NCBI RefSeq assembly: GCF_042665075.1
Contig: NZ_JBHTBR010000005.1
Location: 1,116,001 to 1,180,000 of the forward strand
Length of the DNA: 64,000 bases
Direction: 5' to 3'
From: Hirschia litorea
GTDB lineage: Bacteria > Pseudomonadota > Alphaproteobacteria > Caulobacterales > Hyphomonadaceae
The first letter of the stretch is position 1. Each line of letters starts with the position of its first letter. Below are positions 27,516 to 35,448 of the stretch, in pieces. Position numbers and translations under genes: made by a program. The notes under the pieces are model-generated. The model searched no databases, had not been told where the DNA came from, and saw only the letters and a list, made by a program, of their open reading frames with translations.

Positions 27516-28514
27516 TTAACAAGAATTTCGTCTTATGAATTCAGCTGTTTGCGTGAATACAAGAGGTGTAAAATGTTTTTCCATTTTATAGGTCATCAAA
27601 TGCTCGATTGCTTTGCGCGCAAGGGATTCCATCGGCAAGGCGATGGCGGAAATGCCATTGCCAATCCATTGATAGAAGGATGGATCGCCATATCCCACAA
27701 ACCCAAAATGAGCAGGTAAACTACCTGTATCTTTAAGAAGGGCGTTTGTTGCACCGACAGAAATATCAAATCCGCCGCAGATAAGGGCTGTTGTTTGTGG
27801 GCTGGTTTCGAGGATGTGCCGCACACTGTTATAGCCATAGTCCCGTGTGGGTGGGCCAGTAAGTATTGGGGAGGTAGTGATATCTATCTGGCATGCTTGC
27901 GCGGCTTTTAGGAAATTATCATAGCGCTGCTGCCCAGAAGCGAGGGATTTGTCGGCTCCGATATAAGCAATCTTTGAATGGCCTGACTGTGATAAATGTT
28001 GGAGAGCTTCCAAAATGGCGGGCGCGTCGTCTATCAACAAGTTTGAAGGTTGATCTATCCGTGGGTGCGTGCGGATAAACTGGATAATGTTTAAACCAGA
28101 TGTGTGCGTGGATGTGTAATGAACAGGCGCGGGAGAGGGCACCATGATAACTGTTTGCGCTTGAGCTTCTTTTAGTAAGGTTAGCGCATGTTCTTCCTTT
28201 GCGATATCATCATGGGTGAGGTGGATGAGTAGGTTGATGCTTTGCTCATTGCAGATTGATGTGAGTGCGTCTGCAAAGTGGGCGTAAAACTCATTACGGA
28301 GATTGGGTATAAGGAGGCCGATGGAGGGGAGTGTGTCACCTCGCATAGCGAGGGCGGCGGCGTTGCGTACATACCCCAATTCTTCGGCGCGTTTTAGGAT
28401 TTTTTCACGCAGTTCAGGACGCACATTTGCGTGACTACTGAGCGCGCGAGAGACTGTCATGTGAGAAACGCCCAGATCTGCAGCTATCGTTTTTATCGTT
28501 ACTTTCGTAGACAC
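27516..28514 (-). CDS. LacI-family regulator
   Basis: This 332-residue LacI/GalR protein has an N-terminal helix-turn-helix and hinge (VTIKTIAADLGVSHMTVSRALS, cut here as VTIKTIAADLG then VSHMTVSRALS, about 5-26) followed by a periplasmic-binding-protein-like sensor domain. The start is GTG after AGAGG. It diverges from the kinase/enolase-paralog operon, and a perfect 16-base palindrome, ATGTTCACGTGAACAT, lies between them, as expected for its operator. It therefore probably senses the sugar handled by that operon and represses both directions. The sugar is not identifiable from sequence. Confidence 0.9.
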   Translation of the reverse strand: MSTKVTIKTIAADLGVSHMTVSRALSSHANVRPELREKILKRAEELGYVRNAAALAMRGDTLPSIGLLIPNLRNEFYAHFADALTSICNEQSINLLIHLTHDDIAKEEHALTLLKEAQAQTVIMVPSPAPVHYTSTHTSGLNIIQFIRTHPRIDQPSNLLIDDAPAILEALQHLSQSGHSKIAYIGADKSLASGQQRYDNFLKAAQACQIDITTSPILTGPPTRDYGYNSVRHILETSPQTTALICGGFDISVGATNALLKDTGSLPAHFGFVGYGDPSFYQWIGNGISAIALPMESLARKAIEHLMTYKMEKHFTPLVFTQTAEFIRRNSC

Positions 28515-28590
28515 ACAGAACCTCTTTCTCTCTGATTATTTGGCAAGCTATGGCGAAAAAAACATTGACACAAGCGCAATAAGCCGATTT

Positions 28591-28606
28591 ATGTTCACGT
28601 GAACAT
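28591..28606. promoter_or_regulatory. 16-base palindrome, probable LacI-family operator
   Basis: ATGTTCACGTGAACAT is perfectly symmetric, with the central CG expected of LacI/GalR operators. It lies 77 bases from the LacI start and 39 from the kinase start. Confidence 0.7.
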
Positions 28607-28612
28607 TGTGTT

Positions 28613-28622
28613 TTGTCAACAA
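28613..28622. promoter_or_regulatory. TTGTCAACAA operator before kinase operon
   Basis: This is a further TTGTNNACAA site, seven bases after the LacI-type palindrome and 23 bases before the kinase start. The operon may thus answer to both a local and a regional regulator. Confidence 0.5.
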
Positions 28623-28644
28623 TAAGGTCGGGGGAGGATATTGC

Positions 28645-29646
28645 GTGGATCGAGAATTGGAAACGCTGTGTAAAGCCCTCGTGACAGAGCTAAAATTAGG
28701 CGCTGTTGAAGATGTGTCTGATGTACGTCCGCTAACGGGTGGGGTTGCGTCTGATATTGCATCATTGAAAATTGGTGATGATGTTTACTGCATGAAGTTT
28801 GCGCGCGAGAAGCTGCAAGTTTCTGAAGAGTGGTTTGCACCCGTCCACCGCAATGAAGCTGAATATGCGTGGTTGAATTTTGTTGGTCAGATTTTACCAG
28901 AATGTGCACCGAAATTATATGGGCAATCAGAAAGCCTTAGCGGGTTTGCGATGGAGTTTGTATCTGGAGAGCAGGTATATCTCTGGAAAGATGAATTGCT
29001 GCGGGGGCAGGCTCGCCCAGAAGCGGCGCGGGCAGTGGCGGCTTGTTTGGGGAAAATCCATTCAGCCTCGGCTAAACCAAACTTTGTGCGTCACAAGTTT
29101 AATAACCACGATGATTTCAAGGCACTTCGCTTAGAGCCTTATTTGGGTTTTTTGGCGAATAAACATGCGGTATTGGCTGAAAACATAAACGCGGTTGAGA
29201 CAGGCTTAGCGCAAAAATCTGATGTGCTTGTGCATGGGGATGTAAGTCCCAAAAATATAATATTGAGGAATGGTTGTCCCATAATCTTGGACGCTGAATG
29301 CGCCACGATGGGGGATGCGAGTTTTGACCCTTCTTTCTGCTTAAATCATCTTATTCTCAAGGCATTCAATTCACCTGCCAATGCTTCAAATATATTGGAC
29401 ATGGTTGAGGTGTTTTGGGGGGCTTATTCTGACTTCATTGATTGGGAAGATAGTGCGCACTTAGAAGAGCGAGTGTGCGCGCTTGTGCCTATTTTGATGC
29501 TTGCGCGGATAGATGGAAAATCTCCGGTTGAATACCTTTCAAATGAAGCACGAGATCAAGTGCGTTTCGTGTCCATGCCGCTGATTTCTCATCCGATATC
29601 AAAACTATCTGACCTGATTGGTCTTATCAAAACGGAATTATCATGA
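28645..29646 (+). CDS. Aminoglycoside-phosphotransferase-fold small-molecule kinase
   Basis: This 333-residue protein of the APH/choline-kinase fold has catalytic loop LVHGDVSPKN (His197, Asp199, Asn204) and a metal-binding ILDAE (Asp216, Glu218). Lys51 is a candidate ATP-contact lysine. The start is a GTG seven bases after GGGGGAGG. It heads an operon and overlaps the enolase paralog by ATGA. The relatives phosphorylate hydroxyls of small molecules, and the association here suggests a sugar or sugar acid. A phosphate placed on C2 of an aldonate would make an enolase-type substrate for the next gene, but that is my inference. An antibiotic-resistance role is unlikely in this setting. Confidence 0.75.
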   Translation: MDRELETLCKALVTELKLGAVEDVSDVRPLTGGVASDIASLKIGDDVYCMKFAREKLQVSEEWFAPVHRNEAEYAWLNFVGQILPECAPKLYGQSESLSGFAMEFVSGEQVYLWKDELLRGQARPEAARAVAACLGKIHSASAKPNFVRHKFNNHDDFKALRLEPYLGFLANKHAVLAENINAVETGLAQKSDVLVHGDVSPKNIILRNGCPIILDAECATMGDASFDPSFCLNHLILKAFNSPANASNILDMVEVFWGAYSDFIDWEDSAHLEERVCALVPILMLARIDGKSPVEYLSNEARDQVRFVSMPLISHPISKLSDLIGLIKTELS

Positions 29647-30941
29647 GTTCATCCAAAATATCTAAAGTCGTCGCTAGACGTGTTTGGGATTCCAGAGGGA
29701 ACCCAACTGTTGAGACTGATGTATATCTTGAAAACGGCGCTATGGGCCGTGCGATTGCGCCTGCTGGTGCGTCTCGTGGAACGCGCGAAGCGGTTGATTT
29801 GCGCGATGGCGGTGACCGTCTTGGTGGAATGGACGTTCAAGGTGCTGTCGCCAACGTCAATGAGAAACTCGCGCCGGCTATGATTGGTCGTGATGTGCTC
29901 GATCAAAAGGGTATTGATGCTCAATTGATCGAAATTGACGGCACTAAACTAAAGTCTGCCATTGGTGGGAACGCCATGATCGCGACGTCCTTGGCGACAC
30001 TTCATGCGGCCGCTGCATATAATGAGAAGCCTTTGTGGGCGCATGTTGCTTCTGCTTATGGTCGTAAGCCAACTATGCCTCTGCCTGAAATTCAGATTTT
30101 TGGTGGTGGTGCGCACGCTGGTCGCCGTGTTGACGTTCAAGACTTCATGGTCATGGTGCCAGGAGCCGAGACCTTTGATGAAGCAATGGAAATCACTTCA
30201 AACGTTTATCGCGCCGCGGGAAAAATCATGGCGAAACGTGGTCACATGGCGGGTGTTGCAGACGAAGGCGGGTGGTGGCCAGTCTTCTCTAGCAATGAAG
30301 AAGCACTTGAGACACTTACACAAGCGATCGAAGATGCGGGTGAAGTGCCGGGCGAGCGCGTGATTATCTCGCTTGATATTGCGGCTTCTGAATTTGGAAA
30401 TAAAGACGGCTATAAACTCGCGTTAGAAGACCGCGCTATTGATACGGATGGGATGATTGAGATCCTTGGCAAATGGATTGAGAAATACCCGATTGCTTCG
30501 ATCGAAGATCCATTGGCTGAAGATGATGTCGCTGGGAACCAAGCGTTTACGAAAGCCTTTGGTGATAAAGTGCAAATCATCGGTGATGATTACCTCGTTA
30601 CAAATGCAGAGCTTGTACGCCAAGCAGCCAAAGACAAAGCGTGTAATGCGGTTCTTGTGAAAGTGAACCAAGCGGGGACTGTTTCTGAGGCTGTTGAAAC
30701 ATTTGAAGCTGCCAATGAGGTTGGCTACCGCTCCATTGTGTCAGCACGTTCGGGTGAGACGGAAGACGTATCCATTACACATCTTTCAATTGGTTTGGGA
30801 GCAGGGCAGCTGAAAGTAGGATCATTCACGCGTTCTGAGCGTATGGCAAAATGGAATGAATGCATCCGTCTTCAAGAAGAAAAAGAAATTGGTGCATTCG
30901 TAGGCGGTGAGCCTTTGAAGAACACTTGGTGGAAAAAATAG
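29643..30941 (+). CDS. Enolase paralog with altered active site
   Basis: This 432-residue protein aligns along its length with glycolytic enolase but is not a standard one. Conserved (yeast numbers in brackets): Ser44 (39), His158 (159), Glu208 (211), metal ligands Asp245 (246), Glu288 (295) and Asp315 (320), base Lys340 (345), Lys391 (396). Changed: Asp167 replaces Glu168, and Ala368 replaces His373 in the normally invariant SHRSGETED block (here SARSGETED). The loop after DEGG reads WWPV instead of a small VAPN-like stretch. Proton abstraction and metal binding should therefore survive, with a different substrate pocket. It is translationally coupled to a kinase and followed by a 2,4-diketo-acid-hydrolase-like gene, so sugar acid catabolism rather than glycolysis is likely. 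Confidence 0.85.
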   Translation: MSSSKISKVVARRVWDSRGNPTVETDVYLENGAMGRAIAPAGASRGTREAVDLRDGGDRLGGMDVQGAVANVNEKLAPAMIGRDVLDQKGIDAQLIEIDGTKLKSAIGGNAMIATSLATLHAAAAYNEKPLWAHVASAYGRKPTMPLPEIQIFGGGAHAGRRVDVQDFMVMVPGAETFDEAMEITSNVYRAAGKIMAKRGHMAGVADEGGWWPVFSSNEEALETLTQAIEDAGEVPGERVIISLDIAASEFGNKDGYKLALEDRAIDTDGMIEILGKWIEKYPIASIEDPLAEDDVAGNQAFTKAFGDKVQIIGDDYLVTNAELVRQAAKDKACNAVLVKVNQAGTVSEAVETFEAANEVGYRSIVSARSGETEDVSITHLSIGLGAGQLKVGSFTRSERMAKWNECIRLQEEKEIGAFVGGEPLKNTWWKK

Positions 30942-30955
30942 GTAGGAATTAGATC

Positions 30956-31813
30956 ATGCAATTTATTCGTTTTGGAGACCGTGACGGCGCAAAAACACCA
31001 TGTGTTGTAGATGCTGACGGTAAATACAGGAATATCTCTTCTATCGTGTCTGATATTAATCCAGAGACAATAGGTGATGACTTAATAGGGAAGCTGGCTG
31101 GCGTAGATGCCTCTTCACTGCCAGAGTTCGACGCAACAGGTAAGCGTTTGGCTCCGCCTTCGGCTCAGCCTAAGAATATATGGTGTGTGGGTTTGAACTT
31201 TTCTGACCATGCGGCGGAAGCTGGTTTGCCAATTCCCGACGAGCCAATTTTGTTCAACAAGTCTTCAGGTACTTATTGTGGTCCTAACGATCCAATCTTG
31301 TACTCACCTAAAATGACAAAGCTGGATTGGGAAGTTGAGCTTGGTATCGTTATTGGCAAGAAGGCTCTTAACATCACGAAAGAAGAGGCTTTGGACCACG
31401 TTCTTGGCCTTGTGCTTGTGAATGATGTATCTGAGCGCGCATGGCAATTGGAGCGTAGTGGTCAGTGGGTAAAAGGAAAAAGCTTCCCTAACTTCTGTCC
31501 AACAGGCCCAGTTATTAGAACGCTTGATGACATTGAGGACCACAACAATTTGAACATGTGGTTGGACGTGAATGGTAAGCGCTGCCAGACCGGTAACACG
31601 GGCACAATGATCTTTGATGTAGCAACCATTGTGTCTTACATGAGTGAGTTTTGTCAGCTTGAGCCGGGCGACCTTATCTCGACTGGTACGCCTCCAGGTG
31701 TAGGAGCGGGTATGGACCCACAACAATGGTTGAAGGTTGGCGATAAAATTGAACTTGGAATTGATGGTCTTGGTACGCAAGCTCAAACAGTCATCAATCT
31801 GAGTGACCTATAA
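30956..31813 (+). CDS. FAH-family hydrolase, probable 2,4-diketo-3-deoxy sugar acid hydrolase
   Basis: This 285-residue fumarylacetoacetase-fold protein has metal ligands Glu126 and Glu128 (DWEVELGIVIG) and Asp157 (NDVSERAWQ), and catalytic-site Lys173 (WVKGKSF). The start MQFIRFGDRDGAKTP with a conserved VDADGK resembles the hydrolases of the non-phosphorylative L-rhamnose/L-fucose pathways. Those split 2,4-diketo-3-deoxy acids into pyruvate and a hydroxy acid. AGGAA precedes the ATG, 15 bases after the enolase paralog. It overlaps the SDR in TAATG. The pairing with that SDR supports the reaction type; chain length and configuration of the substrate are open. Confidence 0.8.
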   Translation: MQFIRFGDRDGAKTPCVVDADGKYRNISSIVSDINPETIGDDLIGKLAGVDASSLPEFDATGKRLAPPSAQPKNIWCVGLNFSDHAAEAGLPIPDEPILFNKSSGTYCGPNDPILYSPKMTKLDWEVELGIVIGKKALNITKEEALDHVLGLVLVNDVSERAWQLERSGQWVKGKSFPNFCPTGPVIRTLDDIEDHNNLNMWLDVNGKRCQTGNTGTMIFDVATIVSYMSEFCQLEPGDLISTGTPPGVGAGMDPQQWLKVGDKIELGIDGLGTQAQTVINLSDL

Positions 31814-32562
31814 TGTCAAACCGCTTTGAAAGTAAGTCAGCCATTATCACGGGTGCTGCGCGTGGTATGGGTTATGAGATTGCTAAACAGATGCTCGAAG
31901 AGGGTGGTTCAGTTAGCCTCTGGGATTTTGACGAAAGTGGTTTGAATGCTGCCGTTGAAAGGCTCTCCTCTAAAGGTAAAGTTATCGGCTTGAAAGTTGA
32001 TGTCAGTAATCTTGAAAATGTTGAAGCAGCATCAAAAGAAACTGCTGAAAAGCTCGGCGGTATTGATATATTGGTGACGAGCGCAGGTATTGCTGGCCCG
32101 AATGGTCCTGTTGAAACATTTCCTGCCGAATGGTGGCATAAGGTTATGGCTGTCAATTTGGGCGGTGTATTCAATTGTTGTCGCTCGGTTGTGCCTTTCA
32201 TGCGCAAGAATGATTATGGTCGTATTGTGAATGTGGCGTCTGTTGCAGGCAAAGAGGGTAATCCTAACGCTTCTGCGTATTCTGCATCAAAAGCTGGTGT
32301 TTTGAGTCTGACAAAGAGCTTGGGTAAAGAGCTGGCTCAAACAGGTATTCGCGTGAACGCAATTACACCAGCGGTCATTAAGACAGAAATGCTTAAAGAT
32401 GTAACCGAAGAGCAAATCGCCTACATGCTTTCGAAAATCCCAATGGGGCGTATGGGAACTGTTGAGGAGGTGGCAAAAATGGCATTATTCTTGTCATCGG
32501 AGGATTGCTCATACTCCACTGCTGCTGTTTTTGATATGACAGGCGGACGCGCAACTTATTAG
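31813..32562 (+). CDS. SDR, probable 2-keto-3-deoxy sugar acid 4-dehydrogenase
   Basis: This 249-residue SDR has TGAARGMG (13-20) and catalytic Ser143, Tyr156 and Lys160 (YSASK). The stretch IVNVASVAGKEGNPNASAYS and the C-terminal end GGRATY are features I associate with the 2-keto-3-deoxy-L-rhamnonate/fuconate 4-dehydrogenases that work with FAH hydrolases. It would oxidise C4 of a 2-keto-3-deoxy acid to give the 2,4-diketo acid cleaved by the upstream product. Its ATG overlaps the FAH stop. About 85 bases separate it from the next gene, which has its own operator. Confidence 0.78.
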   Translation: MSNRFESKSAIITGAARGMGYEIAKQMLEEGGSVSLWDFDESGLNAAVERLSSKGKVIGLKVDVSNLENVEAASKETAEKLGGIDILVTSAGIAGPNGPVETFPAEWWHKVMAVNLGGVFNCCRSVVPFMRKNDYGRIVNVASVAGKEGNPNASAYSASKAGVLSLTKSLGKELAQTGIRVNAITPAVIKTEMLKDVTEEQIAYMLSKIPMGRMGTVEEVAKMALFLSSEDCSYSTAAVFDMTGGRATY

Positions 32563-32608
32563 ACTTTTTTGCTTATAAGCATTGCCAAAATTTCCTCACC
32601 CTTCAATA

Positions 32609-32618
32609 TTGCTTACAA
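32609..32618 (+). promoter_or_regulatory. TTGCTTACAA variant operator before FG-GAP lipoprotein
   Basis: One mismatch from TTGTNNACAA. With the following TTAACAAT it matches the extended form at 27423 and 53857 (palindrome, then TTNACAA). It lies 30 bases before the lipoprotein start, suggesting a separate promoter there. Confidence 0.45.
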
Positions 32619-32647
32619 TTAACAATAAAGTGGGTGAGGAGAATAAT

Positions 32648-34648
32648 ATGCTGAAAATGATGTTATTGAGTAGTGCTGCGCTCATTGTGTTGGGTGGATG
32701 CGCAACAGAAGTTCAGAAAACGGTAAATGGCGACGCTGAAAAGCACGCTGGAACTGATATTCGTTTCGTTGATATTTCCGATGAAATAGGTCTGACATCA
32801 ACACCAACATGGAAATATGGTGGACCATCCGTATCTGATCTTGATGGTGATGGTGTGTATGATTTTCTGCTGACAAATCATCACATTGAGCCTGCTCAAA
32901 CATTCTGGGGAAATGCTGACGGGACGCTGCGTGAAGGCGTAAACATTGCCACAAATGATGTGCATGGCATTGCAGCAGGTGATTTTGATTTAGATGGCGA
33001 CAATGACGTGCTTGTCTCTTTAGGCGGCGGCAATGGATCTACGCCGCAACCGCCACGTATGCTGCGCAATGATGACGGTGTATTTGTAGATATCACAGAA
33101 GAAGCGGGTATTTCTCAATTAGGTGCGCGTGGACGTTCTGTGCGTTGGGTGGATATGGATTTGGACGGAGACTTGGACTTTCTGCAAATCAATGCGCGCC
33201 AGGTTATTGGGGAGGACAAGCCGCGCAATATCCTGTTTGAAAACCTTGGCGGCGGAAAATTTAAATATCGCAATGGTGGTGCTTTTGAGAAGACGGAAGC
33301 TGAACGGGTTTTACTAACCGATATTGACGGTGATCACGTGACCGATTTGGTGACGTTTTCTCCGCTTGCTATCTGGAAGGGTGGCTCAGATTTTTCATTT
33401 AAAGATGTGACGGACGATGTGCTTCCAAAAGCATATCAGCATGCTGAATTTATTAGCGCTGTTGCTGATGCTGACATTGATAATGATGGCGATTTTGATC
33501 TCTATGTGGCGCGCGGTAAGACCTATTATGAAATCGCGAATAATTCAGTCTCATATAATGGTGAGACGCAGCGTCTCGATATTAGAGATGAAGGAAATAA
33601 AAGCCATGACGGTATTAGTTTCAAAGCGGGCGATACAATAACGTTATCTGACTTTTCGCATTGGGCGCGTGGCAAAGATCTGACGTTTCCTGTTTTTTTA
33701 GGCAGTAATAAAACGCAGTTAAAAGTCGTGAATGCACCGGATTCTGGCCGAGATGGTGGGAAGATCACTACAGATACTCCATCCGCTCCAACAAAAGTTT
33801 CAGCAGATAAAGCGGAGGGGTTTCCGGAAGTTTTTGGCGAGAATGGATGGTATTTAGGCTATGTCGGCGATGGTGAATGGCGGATGGAATGGCATTTAGA
33901 TTTCAACCTCGCCTGGGATATTCGTGGATCCATCTCTGGTGTTGAGAAGGTTTTACCCGATTGGACGCCTCAAAATTTGGATGTGCCTGATATTTTACTG
34001 CGAAATGACGGGGGAGTGTTTAGCGATGTAAGTGCGCAGCTACCCGCTGAAAGCATGCATAATAATTGGGGAGTTACGAATGGTGACTTTAACAATGATG
34101 GCCAAACAGACTTCTTTGTGTATCGCTTTGGGGAGTTGCGAAAGCGTGTTCCTGATGTTTTGTTGGTAAACCAAGGTACGCAAGGATTTGCAGCCAATAT
34201 AAGCCATGGTGCTAATGTATTGGGCGAGGGCGGTCATGGCGATATGGGAGCGGCGTTCGACTATGATTTTGACGGCGCCGTTGATCTTCTGAGCGGTGAT
34301 GATGATGATGGGAAATGGCACTTATATAAAAATCAGTTGGCTCCCGATGAGGCACGCAATTACACGCTGGTTCGCGTTGGGTATTCTCCAAAGGGAACAG
34401 ACCCATTAGCGGCTGAAATTACTGTGACAGCGGGCGGCAATACATATGTGCGACGTGTGGGGTCTGCAGGTGCGGTACACTCTCAAAGCGTGTTGAATAT
34501 CGCACATTTTGGTTTAGCGGATGCAGCTCAAATTGATGGAATTCAGGTGCGCTGGCGTGATGGTGAAACGGAAGAGATTTCGAATGTTTCTGCGAATGAG
34601 ATGATCAATGTAGGTCGTCACGGCGTTCAAGATAAGGGAGAGAATTAG
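32648..34648 (+). CDS. FG-GAP/VCBS-repeat lipoprotein with ASPIC/UnbV-like C-terminus
   Basis: This 666-residue lipoprotein has lipobox VLGGC (Cys18). Calcium-binding repeats of the DLDGDG type appear at LDGDGVYD, LDGDNDV, LDGDLDF, IDNDGDFD and NNDGQTD, consistent with a beta-propeller. The C-terminal part (HFGLADAAQIDGIQVRW) resembles the ASPIC/UnbV module. A non-repeat insert at roughly 290-440 (GENGWYLGYVGDGEWRMEWH) could be a ligand-binding beta domain. It is probably cell-surface or periplasmic, in glycan binding or adhesion. No catalytic residues were recognised. The start at 32648 follows GGAGA; an earlier in-frame ATG at 32582 would lie upstream of the operator. Confidence 0.72.
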   Translation: MLKMMLLSSAALIVLGGCATEVQKTVNGDAEKHAGTDIRFVDISDEIGLTSTPTWKYGGPSVSDLDGDGVYDFLLTNHHIEPAQTFWGNADGTLREGVNIATNDVHGIAAGDFDLDGDNDVLVSLGGGNGSTPQPPRMLRNDDGVFVDITEEAGISQLGARGRSVRWVDMDLDGDLDFLQINARQVIGEDKPRNILFENLGGGKFKYRNGGAFEKTEAERVLLTDIDGDHVTDLVTFSPLAIWKGGSDFSFKDVTDDVLPKAYQHAEFISAVADADIDNDGDFDLYVARGKTYYEIANNSVSYNGETQRLDIRDEGNKSHDGISFKAGDTITLSDFSHWARGKDLTFPVFLGSNKTQLKVVNAPDSGRDGGKITTDTPSAPTKVSADKAEGFPEVFGENGWYLGYVGDGEWRMEWHLDFNLAWDIRGSISGVEKVLPDWTPQNLDVPDILLRNDGGVFSDVSAQLPAESMHNNWGVTNGDFNNDGQTDFFVYRFGELRKRVPDVLLVNQGTQGFAANISHGANVLGEGGHGDMGAAFDYDFDGAVDLLSGDDDDGKWHLYKNQLAPDEARNYTLVRVGYSPKGTDPLAAEITVTAGGNTYVRRVGSAGAVHSQSVLNIAHFGLADAAQIDGIQVRWRDGETEEISNVSANEMINVGRHGVQDKGEN

Positions 34649-35383
34649 ATGGCAAATACTGTGCTATTAAATAATGAAAAGCATAAAGAAGCGAGAGTAG
34701 TATTAGCACATGGTGCAGATTATGGTGAAAATATTCATATTGTCCCAATTCTCGCCGCAGAAGTGAAAAATCTCGCCTTAAACTTTCCGTTGTGTCTAAT
34801 AAAAGATGCTGAAAGTGGTGCTTTTGGATTGTATGCTCTTTTGGGTTTTGAAGCGGGTGAGAACTTATTTCTGAAAGAGAATAAATGGACCACTACCAAT
34901 GTTCCACTCAATTTGAAACGCCAACCATTTACTGTGAGTTTTTCAGAAAAGAAAAAAGACGAGGATGGCAATCCAAGTGCAATTATCTCAATAGACGAAG
35001 ACAGTCCGAGATTTAAAATGGGAGGCAGTGAGGGCTATGCATTATTTGATAATGATGGAAGCCCAACGCAATTCTTAAATGAAATCAAGCAATTACTTGC
35101 AGATATGGTGAATGGCACTGAGGCAACAAAATTATTTGTGCAATCCTTGGAAGATAATGGGTTATTGGAACAATTACAATTAGATGCAAATTTTGCGAAT
35201 GGAGAAAATAAGTCCTATGGCGGTCTGCATACCGTCAACTTATCTAAGCTGATGGGGCTTAAGGCCTCTGTGTTAAAAGGCTTAAGTGAAAATGGCTATC
35301 TCCAAGCGTGCTATCTGCTTCAATTCTCCATAGGACATATAAACAAAATGCACGAACTAAAAAATCAAAGTCTGAATTCTTAG
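34649..35383 (+). CDS. SapC-family protein
   Basis: This 244-residue protein resembles the SapC family. It has an N-terminal IHIVPILAAEVKNLALNFPL, then GLYALLGFEAGENLFL followed by a tryptophan-centred stretch, and LKRQPF. The family is common beside TonB receptors and tryptophan-halogenase-like genes in marine and Caulobacter-type bacteria; its biochemical role is unknown. There is no signal peptide, so it is presumably cytoplasmic. The ATG follows directly on the TAG of the lipoprotein gene with GGGAGAG before it, so the two are coupled. It is noticeably AT-richer than its neighbours. Confidence 0.75.
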   Translation: MANTVLLNNEKHKEARVVLAHGADYGENIHIVPILAAEVKNLALNFPLCLIKDAESGAFGLYALLGFEAGENLFLKENKWTTTNVPLNLKRQPFTVSFSEKKKDEDGNPSAIISIDEDSPRFKMGGSEGYALFDNDGSPTQFLNEIKQLLADMVNGTEATKLFVQSLEDNGLLEQLQLDANFANGENKSYGGLHTVNLSKLMGLKASVLKGLSENGYLQACYLLQFSIGHINKMHELKNQSLNS

Positions 35384-35409
35384 TGTTTTGATTTGGCATT
35401 GAATATAAT

Positions 35410-35440
35410 AAAGCCCGCTGTCAATGAGATGGCGGGCTTT
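35410..35440. terminator. Bidirectional terminator between SapC and aldehyde dehydrogenase 2
   Basis: AAAGCCCGC at 35410-35418 pairs with GCGGGCTTT at 35432-35440. The A/T-rich flanks on both sides let it serve the two convergent operons. Confidence 0.85.
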
Positions 35441-35448
35441 ATTGTTAT

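Noticed and set aside
28645..29646. Aminoglycoside resistance gene
   Set aside because: Only the fold is shared. Operon coupling to sugar acid enzymes and LacI control point to a metabolic kinase.
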